A program made the position numbers and the translations under genes. Below the pieces are notes generated by a model. That model did no database searches. It saw nothing but the letters and a program-made list of their open reading frames with translations, and was not told the origin of the DNA. Below are positions 1 to 10,300 of a DNA stretch of 64,000 nucleotides, one piece after another (positions within the stretch are counted from its first letter, which is position 1; each line of letters starts with the position of its first letter). The DNA comes from Atkinsonella hypoxylon (Eukaryota > Ascomycota > Sordariomycetes > Hypocreales > Clavicipitaceae): the NCBI GenBank assembly GCA_000729835.1, contig JFHB01000101.1, positions 1-64,000 of the forward strand, given 5' to 3'.

Positions 1-5
<5 letters not shown>

Positions 6-32
<27 letters not shown>
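6..32. repeat. (AG)n microsatellite
   Basis: An uninterrupted run of AG dinucleotides lies at the left edge of the window, about 115 bases upstream of the cytochrome P450 start codon. It is simple-sequence DNA and no function is inferred. Confidence 0.95.
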
Positions 33-37
<5 letters not shown>

Positions 38-146
38 TCATAAGCCATCAGCCATCATTGTCTTGATGGAACTTTATTTGCTTGACGGTCCGTCCCGGGG
101 GATGATGACGGCCTCTCAAAGCCCGCTTCAAATCTAAATCTTTCTC

Positions 147-1867
147 GTGACCATGAATTTCGTGCAAGTCTCGATCCTCGTGTTGGTCGGCGTCCTTGGT
201 GGTTTCCTAGGGCATCTATTCTTTCCCCTGCGAGCCGTGCGAGGTATTCCCACGATCCCATTCTGGGTTGCCCTGCTTCCCCTCGTGAGGGACGTGGACC
301 AGCAAGATGTTTTCCGCACATACATCGAGCAGCCATTGAGAAAACACGGGGCCGTCAAGATATTCTTCGCCGCGCGGTGGAACATTCTTGTGCATCGCCC
401 CTCCTTCATGGCCGACATCTTCAAGCAAGAAGACGTGTACCAGAAGAGCGGGAACCAGAAGAAGATTCCTCGCAGCGTCCTGGCCTCTTTTCTGGGCGAC
501 AACATCATATCCAGCCACGGAGAAAGCTGGAGACGCTACCGGCGCATCATCAAACCTGGCTTGCAAGCGAGCCCTGATCTTGATGTGCTCTTCAACAATG
601 CGCGAAAACTGCGAAGCATCTTGGTCGAGGCGCAGGCGGAATCTCGTGGGCGCGGGATCGGCATCCAATCCAGCATACAGCGGTATACCATTGCGAATTT
701 CGCCCAGATCAACTTCAAAGTAGACTTTGGTGTAAGATGACGCTCTTTTCACCCTGCCTGCTAGATCATTGTCCTTGAACTGAGCTGAGCCATGGGCAAA
801 TTGTTTCCATCTAGACTATGGAATCTGCCAGCGCGTACCTGCACCAGATACAATACAAGATCAAAAAAGACATATTCAGGCCCATCTTCATGAACTTTCC
901 CTTTCTCGACAGCTTCGGACTTCCCAGTCGCGACAGAGCCCGGAGGTTTGCGTCTCACTTCACAGATCAGTTAGTCGCTGGCATCGAAAAAAGCTGCGAC
1001 GACGACAACAAATTACACGACACGACCAGCAGCCTGCCTCTGTCACTGATCGCAGCCAGAAGAGACGGCGTGCTCACAGAGAAACAGTTCCGCGACAACG
1101 TCACAGTCCTGTTTGTAGCCGGGCAGGAAAATCCCCAATTGTCCATTATTTCCACGCTGTACTTGCTGGCTAAACACCCCGTAAGTCAAGCCATCAACGA
1201 AGCAAGAACGTTTGTGACTCTTATTGACCGCGCACAGAAACTACAGGAGGACCTCTGCCAGGAATTCCTGCTTTACGCAGCGGCAGAGGACCATACTCAA
1301 GTCTCCCAAGAATGCCTTCAGTCCATGCCCCTGCTATCAGCAGTGGTGTACGAGAGCATCCGACTCTTCCCCCCTATAGGGCAACTGATCAACCGACGAG
1401 TCGCACAACCAGCTCGACTTGGGGGCGATATATTCATACCAGAAGGCACCTACGTTGGGTACAATTGCTATTCCACCAACCGCGACCCCGAAGCATGGGG
1501 CCCCGACTCGAACGACTTCCGGCCTGGCAGATGGGGCGCCACGAGTCGAGACATTCAGAAAGAGTACCGACGACGAAGGGCCCGCGCCGAGTTTGTCTCT
1601 TTCCACGGTGGACAGAGAGCGTGCCTTGGGGAGCGATTCGCCTTGCTGCAGCTTAAAGTCACGTTGTACGTTCTGATCACGAGCTTGAGGTGGAGGCTTG
1701 ATCCGACGTGGCCTGAGAGAATGACTCCCGTAAGCTCCTTTCCTGGCGTGGCATCTTTGTTCTCGAGTGTTGCAAACATGACTGACTTTGTCTCACTTTC
1801 CTTCCCGCAGGCTGGCCCTCTTTGCCCAAGAAATCTCCATCTGATATTTGAACAGCGAGCAGGGTGA
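147..1867 (+). CDS. cytochrome P450 monooxygenase
   Basis: Haem-thiolate monooxygenase, predicted to be ER-anchored. Proposed exons are 147-731, 815-1180, 1238-1729 and 1811-1867, giving 499 aa, a normal length for a microsomal P450. An N-terminal hydrophobic helix covers about residues 5-23. The I-helix motif AGQEN is near residue 298, where family members usually have Thr instead of Asn. ExxR is ESIR (about 356-359), the PERF-like segment is FRPGRW (about 411), and the haem loop FHGGQRACLG starts near 439 with Cys about 446 as iron ligand. The first intron contains stops and must be removed. The second (57 nt) and third (81 nt) are multiples of three without stops, but have good GTAAGT/GTAAGC donors and removing them restores the P450 alignment. 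The substrate and CYP family cannot be read from the sequence. No other pathway genes are adjacent inside the window. Confidence 0.92.
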
Positions 1868-2705
1868 GCGGTCTATCCAGACCCGACCATCTCTGGGGAA
1901 CGTTGCAGATAGTCCAGGTAGGAAGACCCACGCATAGGGTGGGTGGGAGGCGGCTCAAAGTTGTCGAGATCTAATAAAATCGGGACGTTACCTTGTAAGC
2001 CAAGGGCGTACAGACAAGGCGACATGTAACGTCACACAGCTGCTACCAACTATCCTTTTCAATCCGATGCATGAGCGTCATTGTCCCGTAAGCTGACTCC
2101 AACAAGTGACATGTTGCGCAAGCTCACATGAGCTACACCTCTTTGGTTCTCCCATAACAGCTTACAACAGAGAAGCCAAGATTCATGCCCATTCCGGGGC
2201 CGGAACTCTATGCAAGCGGTGTCTCTCCCGTGTCTTCCGAATCGTAGACTCAAGTCTGGTCTGGTCCGTCTATGATGCTAAAGCGGACACCATGTTTCCA
2301 GTATGACTGTCTCTGAAGAGGACAATATCTTACTTGGAGCATGGAAAATGGGCTTTCAGCTCGTTGGGGTCTGGTAGACAGTCGTTGCCGATTTATGGCC
2401 CAAGAAAAGCCTCCGTCCTCCAAGGCTGCGCAGTGATAGAAGCAAGAGGTAGAAAGGGCTCATGGTGCACAATCTATGCCATGTCTCATGCCTGCGTCGT
2501 TGAGGAAGCCATTCATAATCATGAAGAATTTCTAGCCTTCCCTTATGACCCCCCCCCCTCCTCCCAGCCCCCGCCCCCGCCATCGCGAACCTCAATGACG
2601 ACGTCCCACTTTCGTTCGTCCCTCCCATCTCCATTTTCCCTCCCCTCCCCTCCCCTCGGCAAAACTCCAAGCCAACAACCAAACCACCCTTGCTCCAAAC
2701 CCAGA
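1868..2705. other. intergenic: P450 3' flank and CAF16 5' flank
   Basis: No credible gene is seen. An AATAAA-like sequence near 1973 could serve P450 polyadenylation. The segment 2550-2690 is C-rich and pyrimidine-rich on the + strand, as is common just upstream of fungal start codons. An open frame runs into CAF16 from 2334, but its residues before 2706 are low-complexity and not conserved-looking. Confidence 0.5.
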
Positions 2706-3572
2706 ATGTCCCTTCCGCCGCCCAACCCTCCTCGCATACAGGTCACCAACCTATCGTACACCTTCCCCGACTACACAACCGGCGTGCGCAACATCACCCT
2801 CACCCTCCCCCCGCGCTCGCGAACGCTCCTCATCGGCGCCAACGGCGCAGGCAAGACCACGCTCCTCCGCTTACTCGCCGGCAAGCGCCTCGCGCCCAGC
2901 CACAGCATCAACATCTGCGGCGTGGACCCCTTCAAAGAATCGCTCGAGGGCGTAACCTACCTCGGGCTCGAATGGGTGCTCAACCCCATCGTCCGCACCG
3001 ACATTAGCGTCCCGGAACTGCTCCGCTCCGTAGGCGGCGATGCCTTTCCCGACCGGCGAGACGAGCTCGTCGCCATGCTGGACATCGACACCAGCTGGCG
3101 CATGCACGCTGTGTCCGACGGGGAACGCCGTCGCGTCCAGCTCGCCATGGGCCTCGTGCGGCCCTGGACCGTCCTCTTCCTGGACGAGATCACCGTGGAC
3201 CTGGACGTGCTCAGTCGCGCCGAGTTTCTGGCGTGGTTGAAGCGCGAGACGGAGCTGCGCGAGTGCACCATCGTCTACGCCACGCACATCCTCGACAACC
3301 TGGCGGGCTGGCCGACGCACCTCGTGCACATGCATCTTGGCGCGGTGAAGGAGTACGACGAGGCGGAGCAGATGCTTGCGGGCGTGGATGGCTCCATCGG
3401 ACGCTCTGGCAATAGCCGCCTGGGCGAGCTGGTCCTTGGCTGGCTGAGGGAGGATATGAAGGCCAGAGGTCCGAGAAGTCAGCTCCAGCTCGGGTCCGAG
3501 GGCAAGACATACGGGTTTGGCGCTGTCAAAGTCGGCGGGTACGGCGATGAGTCGAGGGCTACAGAGGCGTAA
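2706..3572 (+). CDS. CAF16: CAF16-type soluble ABC ATPase
   Basis: A stand-alone ABC nucleotide-binding protein without membrane segments, similar to yeast Caf16, which is linked to the CCR4-NOT transcription complex. The ATG at 2706 is chosen because it gives 288 aa, matching yeast Caf16 (289 aa), and because ABC homology begins about ten residues later. The upstream in-frame extension to 2334 is Pro-rich noise. Walker A is GANGAGKTT (residues 44-52), the signature is VSDGE (136-140), Walker B is VLFLDE (156-161) and the switch His is H194 in ATHILD. There is a single exon with high GC third positions. Assignment to the Caf16 branch rather than another soluble ABC family rests on length, the divergent signature and the overall order of motifs. 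Confidence 0.9.
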   Translation: MSLPPPNPPRIQVTNLSYTFPDYTTGVRNITLTLPPRSRTLLIGANGAGKTTLLRLLAGKRLAPSHSINICGVDPFKESLEGVTYLGLEWVLNPIVRTDISVPELLRSVGGDAFPDRRDELVAMLDIDTSWRMHAVSDGERRRVQLAMGLVRPWTVLFLDEITVDLDVLSRAEFLAWLKRETELRECTIVYATHILDNLAGWPTHLVHMHLGAVKEYDEAEQMLAGVDGSIGRSGNSRLGELVLGWLREDMKARGPRSQLQLGSEGKTYGFGAVKVGGYGDESRATEA

Positions 3573-4091
3573 CTTTTGCTTCGCAAGACCCCTTTGTTTC
3601 GTTTTCGTCCACTTTTTTTTTCCCTCATGAGTTCCATTCCTAATCTTCCCTCTTATTCAACACATGGCGTTCCCTTCAACGCGGGTTGGCCAACTTCAAA
3701 ATTGAGTATCAACTCGGCATTTAATCCGTCTTGAAAGAAACAGAGGTCGTGAGTAGGGCACTCAACTGCATTCTGTTCGGCGCATGGGAAGCATGGAATC
3801 TTCAACGCCATCTTACACATTTTCAAACGATGAGTAGAGCGATTTGGATTCTGAACACGGATTTTCTCATCATTTCTCTCATAAAACAAATCAATCGCTT
3901 CGAGCCTGCTGCTTTGTCTGGTATAGCTAGTGACCACGACAAAATATATTCCCCATCGGAGCGAATTTAACAGTCCCAAGCAGAAGTCGTATATGTTCTT
4001 GTGATTCCTCTGGCGGTCAAAATCTCGTCATCTTTACATTCACAAGTCACAAGTATCCTAGTATGGCAAGTCCCATGCCCCTAAATATCAA
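3573..4091. other. intergenic, convergent 3' ends
   Basis: A 519-bp spacer between the converging CAF16 and CENP-I genes. It contains a short poly-T run near 3613. No coding or RNA signal is seen. Confidence 0.5.
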
Positions 4092-6575
4092 CTACATCTG
4101 AATTGGCGTTCCCTGAATGCTCAACCTGCCATCCATAGACTTCTTAAGCACCATCATGGCGTTCTTCAACAGCTCCGCTATTCCGGGGAATCCACTGTCT
4201 GCCAAATTCTTCAGCACCTCGATCCTGTAATCTTGCCAACTTAAGCGCATGCCCCCCGCGTTGGCCAATTTCGTCAAACTATTCTGCGTAACCGGTCCAC
4301 CGTGTCTTACACGAATGGATCTATCGTGTTCCATGGCATCATCTTCCAGGTCGCGAACACGCTCTATGCTCTGGAAGCACAGAATAGGGGAATGCGAGAG
4401 GGAAAAGTAGGAATTGAGTGCCAGAGTGCGATCGACCGACAAGGCATAGTTTGCTAGGGCGTTGATCGTCGCAGGCGACAAGGTACATGCTCGCGCATTC
4501 TCCGTGTCATTAAAGGCACGGTTCCTCCAGAAGCAGTTACACATGTCCATAATATACCCATTGAAGAGGCTGACCAAAGACCTATCATATGTGTGAGAGT
4601 CAATTCTATGAGCGCCGTCGCTCGTTGACGAACGCGGACGTGGACGCGTCGCTACCGCTGCCTCGATGCCCTTTTTGTACACTGCTAGGATGTAGCACAT
4701 GCGTGAGACGGTGGCGAGAGAGTTGTTGAAGAGGAATGTATATATGAGAGATGACGGGGGTAGTTCGATACGTATATACCATTTCAGCCGGCCGTCAGTC
4801 ACCAGACGTGCGGCTTGCTCGTAAAAATCGAGGATAAGTGAGTCTGTGCCAACCGAGGGAATGGTTTGTAAAAGTGTCAATGCAAGTGTGTTGACGAGCT
4901 CGATCAGAGCCGAAACTGTTGAGCTTGCATGTTCTGGTATCTTGTCATCCGACTGCAAGATTGCTGTCCAATGTCGGAGAATATGCGTGTACATTCTTAG
5001 CAATCCAAGCTGTGAAGTTGGTGCAAAATCTCGTACCGCGGCCTCGAGTGGTCTTAGAATATGCCCATGTAGCTCTGCATATTCCTTCAAGTCAGCCAAT
5101 CTTTGCGCCTGTGAGGAAGTCCATATCAACATACCATCAAAATCATGAAAAGGAACGAATCCGAGAATATCAAACACAGTTTCTCTCCTGCCTTCACCTC
5201 CCCAGATCTCAAAAAAACGGCTAAAAAAGCCAAGCAGTAGAGGAGGAACTGTTCTGGTTCGTATAACAAATTCCTTGGCGACTTCGAGAACTTCCCACAG
5301 CGTAGCCTCATCTACATCACCTGCCATCACCTCTTGAAATACCGCGCCGAGCCAGTTCGATATCCGCTGGTATGACTCAGGATTGGGTCGTAGAATGAGC
5401 AGTTTTTGCAGCAGAGGATCTGCAAGGACCGCGACAAGTTGATTTGGTAGTTCTAGCTTGTCCATTTTGGACACGAAACTTGACACATCTTCGACTTCCT
5501 CCAAAGTAACAGAGTCCTGTGATGCGTTTAGAAAATGATTAGGGCCACGAAGGGGGTTCTCGCTTTATGGTATGTATTTACCTCCGTGGCATGAGATGTT
5601 AAAACGGTAGGAACGGCTTTATTTCTCTGGCCCCGGTTCACAGGCCTGTTAACCCTAAAACCGCTCTGAGGGCCTGTGGCTCGCTGTTCAGCGACTCGTT
5701 GACGGTGCGCATCTTGAATTTCTTCAAGTCTCGACCGCCACAACAAATCCGGATGCTGTTGCATCATGCGTTAGCCACGCCCACTGTGATTCTTGCTGCC
5801 GAGACTTCCTATCCATCTCACCTTGAAAGCAGAAGCTTTTCCTCGGACAGCCTCACCGACAATAATCTCAGGATAATAATCTTTGAATACTCGTAACAGT
5901 CCTACGAGCGGAGGATCGTTGCCCGTCTGGCGCGACAGATTTAGCCTGCTGTCATCAGTAATCCCAGTTGCACCGTATCCAAGTTGCACAATGCTTTATC
6001 TCACAGAGCTTGAATCCTGAACGGTCGAACATGCCGTCTTCTCGTCACCAAAGCCAACAGATGCGCCAACTGCGGGCGAATAGCTGCCGTATCTAACAAG
6101 TTGAACAAAACCGAGTACACCTGTGCTAATATAATTGGCCCGTCCAATATATGGTACACCATAACGAGCCACTTCAACAGCCCAGCTTGCAATGTAAGAG
6201 AGGCTTTCAGGGTGCCGTGCCCCAGAGCAGATACAACGCGCAGCACAACATCTGGCGAGACCCTTTCGGCGGGAAATAAGTTTCGAACAATGGCCGCCAA
6301 GCTCCCTTGATCGAGGTAATTTGGCGAGGTGACGAGGTCAACGAGCCGATCGAGAGCGGCAGGCAAAAGACCATCCTCATAGGCGACAGAGCAGAGGGAT
6401 GCGACAATCGGTTTTATGTTGATGGAGCGAGCCTTAGCAGGAAGTTTAGAGGCTATTTTGCTGGTGAGCTTTAGTTTTTCCATGCGTGCAAAACCTTTAC
6501 CAAGAATATGAAGCGGGTATTGATTGTACCATTGATGACATCTTCAATGAGATTGTCGATATTGTCGTCTGCCAT
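4092..6575 (-). CDS. mis6: inner kinetochore protein CENP-I / Mis6
   Basis: Mis6/CENP-I (yeast Ctf3) is an all-helical HEAT-like subunit of the constitutive centromere-associated network. Proposed coding blocks are 4092-5516, 5582-5755, 5822-5945 and 6005 to about 6480, with introns of 59-66 nt. Removing the three mapped introns gives one frame of at least 733 aa. The family core is visible: a region before the first mapped splice ends LLALVTRRRHVRPFRIQAL, continuing after splicing into LNLSRQTG and YYPEIIVGEA. The start is uncertain. ATG 6483 (MEKLKL) opens the long first block directly. ATG 6575 (MADDNIDNLIEDV) looks like a typical acidic N-terminus but must be joined by a small intron whose borders I could not fix. 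It lies in tandem with TSC2, which has its own promoter. Confidence 0.85.
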
Positions 6576-7377
6576 GATTGCATCATCTGAGTAAAATCCT
6601 CACTGGACCGTCGGAAGGCATTTCCATCTGAGAGCCTCCAGTGGCCACAATAAGGACAACATTCCTAGAAATGATGATTTGCTACTGCTTCCACCCAAGG
6701 CAGCCGCTGGTATTGCACGATCCATAATAAACGCGTTCCAAGGTGTGTTGACGCGTGATGTTCCTTGGTGGCTGCCCGGCGGCTATTTGTGGGGCAAGTG
6801 CAGTTGCATGGCAGGCACGTGGCCGCTTGCTTGACCCAGCAAAGTGGTGCTGGTGCAACGAAACCATACAAATTGTTATAGAGTACAGAGTATTCTGTAC
6901 TCTGTATCCTGGTTTAGAGCGGCGCATACACACAAATATCACCTGGCTTCAGAAAATTGTTGTTGATAAAGACAGCAACGCGTGGTATTCTTCCAATGTC
7001 AAATACTCTCAACTTTCCCTGGAACGCTCCATCGTCTCCCGCCAGCTCTCGTCCCTGTTTTGACGAGGTCAAGAATGTTCGCTGGACTCACATCCATCCT
7101 ATAAAATATTTCAAACGCAAATCGCGTCAGACAAGAGTGCTCCAAGAATACAAATAAAATATACAACTGGACATCATCGTGTTAAAGTGAATAAGTGGCA
7201 AAAAATAAAAACAAAACTTTTTATCCGCACATTGGTTCCACCCATATGTTGACGCCTTGAAAAAGAAGTAAAAGAGATGGAAAAAATAATAATGGGGACC
7301 ACGTCATGATCAGACTGGTCCTTGGTATGAAGATGAACGTTGATGTAGCATATCCGTTGACGTGAGACAGCACAGCT
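6576..7377. other. intergenic: CENP-I upstream region
   Basis: About 800 bp between the CENP-I start and the TSC2 stop. The part next to TSC2 (7140-7320) is A/T-rich, with AATAAAAT-like sequences on both strands that could be 3'-end signals. Short open frames here have no recognisable features. Confidence 0.45.
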
Positions 7378-10300
7378 CTAGGCCCACTTAGAGAAATCCA
7401 CTGATTCAACTAGCGGACTGACGCCATTTGGGTGTCCAGTCTCCGTATCATTCGTTGACGTCGATGTAGATAGCATAGAAGAACGGTGCGAAGTTTGTTC
7501 GCTCGTGCTCGTAAAGAATGTGGCAACACTTGTGCGTCGTAAACTGTTGAAACTGTCCCTTACGCTACTGTTGGGGCGAGATGACTCGGGCGGCTGATTC
7601 TGTGATGACGAGGTGGGAGGCGGCGACGGCACAGTGTTCGCCACCGGTTTTGGTCCATATCTCTCCCGGAGGCGCTTAATCTCCCGTAGTCGACTGCTCC
7701 AGGAACTAATATGCTCACCACCTTCTCTTGCGTTCCATACATGGCAGAAAACAGAGACATTGAGCGCAAGGAGGCGAATAAAGCCAGGCAAGGCACTCAA
7801 TGATACCATTTTGGTCTCCGAGGCAGGAGATGTGTCCGGAAACCCCGGCTTTTTCACTACTTGCACTCGATAGAAAGGTTGACCACGTAAGCCACTGATA
7901 TTTGTGCTTGTGCGTGTCGCAATGAAAGACGCACGGGAAGCCGGCGTAATAACAATGTTGACATAGTTGAATTGACTCGGGAATGTGTCGAATCGGAAAG
8001 GCTTCCCTGAGTCGTTAAATATGATGTTGACGAAGTCGTTACCAATGTGCCGTTTCTTGAGAGTGCACTGAGGGTCGCGTTCCAAGTCTGTTGGCATCTG
8101 AGTGGTAACATGGAACACGATTTCCGTCACCCTGTCCCGCCAGCAGAAGGTATACTGCCCATCGGTATCATATTCTCGATCTAGGCCTTGCGTGTTGAAT
8201 GTTGCACCCTTTAGTCTGGTCAAAGTACCTAAATTGTTCAGGAATTCAGTATAGTCACTGCTGCCGCAAACATTGGCAAGAATTTCAGACTCATTGCTCT
8301 GCCCTTCACCAATATATATAACGCCAACTTTGTGGCTATCCACACTCGAGCTTCTGTCAAACACTCTTATGGTACGATCGATAGCCTCATCATCGGGCAG
8401 TGGAATAGGACGTGCCGACTCGAAACTCTGCGGCACTGGCGACATGAGTTGCAGGAGAATGTGGCTCGGCAAAACGATATTGGTGCTCGCATGACCCTCC
8501 CTGCTCACATCGACGTGGTTTTCGATCTGATGTGGAGGAGGCGGGGCAAACATCTCACGGATAGTGTATGCTGAGGTTCCTGATGGCTGACGCTTGATTA
8601 TTTGTGCACATCCAGTAGTTGTACCCTGTTTTACTGTCACTATGCTGTTGCCTATCAGCCATTGCTTCTTGAGAATCTCTCCGAAACGCTCTTCGGTGAA
8701 GAGGGGATCCTCGCTGAATTCGTCAACATCCGCGTAAGTTACCCTCTGCATAAAGTCAATGGAGGTTAAAGCTTGTTCGTCGGCAATTTGTCCCCCATTA
8801 TCGGAGTCAGCAAATAGCTTTTTTGCGATCCATCCAACATGCGTGGCCCGATCTGGTAGTTTCAGAGCGAGGAACCAGAACAAGATAACGTGGTATGCTA
8901 AAGCATGAACGTATTGCGGGAGTTCCTCCGATGGCGCAGCCACATGAAGAGTATCAACCGCACCTGTGATTGGTGTCCCAGGGGCACTGGGTTCACTGTT
9001 GTAGCTGCCGCGGTTAGATTGTCTTTTGTCTCTAGCATATTCTAGATATCGGAAGCAGATTGCGAACACAATCCTGTACTCATCCTCTCTAAAATTGACG
9101 TAGACATTGTGCAGGCGACTCAAACAAGCCAAGAACTCTAGAATGTGCACAGATACTTGTGGCTGTGTAATGCTAGCGGCCATTTGATTCAGCATCTGTA
9201 CCAATGACTTGCTCGTGGAGAGTGGCAGCTCGTGACAACATATTGACAGGGCGTGGATGCAGTACTTTGCGGTTCGCTCCCACGTTCCAATGCCAAGAAT
9301 AAAAGTTTTCACAATCTCATCTTCATCTCCCTTTCCAAAATGTTCATGATAGCTCAAAATCATTGTCAGGCTGTGGAACAAGCAGATTGCCACATCTGCT
9401 CGGCGAAGACCAGAGTTGAAGGGAGGTTCTTGAAAGCCGTTAGATCGAATTTGATCGCAGATCATTCTACGCAATTCCTGAATTTGAGGGATCGCGGCAC
9501 TGAATATGCCGTGGTTACTGAGCTGAGATGGGAGATGGACTAAGGCAAAACTATATACCTCCCAATCGCTACCTTGGAGAATATCAACCACAGCATCGAG
9601 CCAAGTAGCCATGTTCAATACGGATGATTTATGCGGTTTATTGCTCGAATAGGTCTCTTCCTCGTCCTCGGGCCCGGGCGTCCAGCTGTGAGATACCAGA
9701 ACTGGACTGATTGAACTCGATATCACTTCAGGCAAAGCGTTCGGATCAGGGCATTTCCATAGCTGATGATGCCTCACAAGTAAGTTTTTCCCGCCGCTTG
9801 TCGTTCGAACGGGCGTCACTCGTTCTTGTATCTGTGTCTGGCTCAGGGAAACGCCTCGCGACGCTCGGGACGAGTTGCTGTGATCGCTTCGGGACAACCG
9901 CAGAGACTGTGCAACCTCATCTGCCTGCTTCTTAGCATATGACGCATCTGTGCGACACATGGTAGTAGCCAGAGAAATGTTATCTAGGTCGTCTGTCACA
10001 AAGACTCGGTGCGCCCAATCGGCACGTAATCGGAACAGAAGTTTCATTGCCGTTAGCCTGGCATCGACCTCGCAATGGCTTGGCTTGGCAATGCCAACGA
10101 GAACATTATAGAGCTTTACGCTCTTCTCGCCATGAGAATTCATCGTCCTTAGAAACATCCTGACGTATCCTGTAGTCACGACGTTAGATGGCGACTGTGG
10201 CTGTACCAGTCGCGGGACTTGTGCATCCACGATAGTCGGCGAAATCGTAGCAGACATTGGTGGCGAAGAAATAGGATACCTCAAGCGATTGTTGATAACA

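Noticed and set aside
147..3572. A secondary-metabolite cluster around the P450
   Set aside because: The next gene is a housekeeping-type CAF16 and no backbone enzyme is present. The left side is outside the window.
5504..5767. Separate small genes in the CENP-I region
   Set aside because: Consensus splice sites join all pieces in frame into one Mis6-family protein.
6755..7063. + frame of 102 codons
   Set aside because: No recognisable features, within the CENP-I upstream region, with overlapping alternatives.
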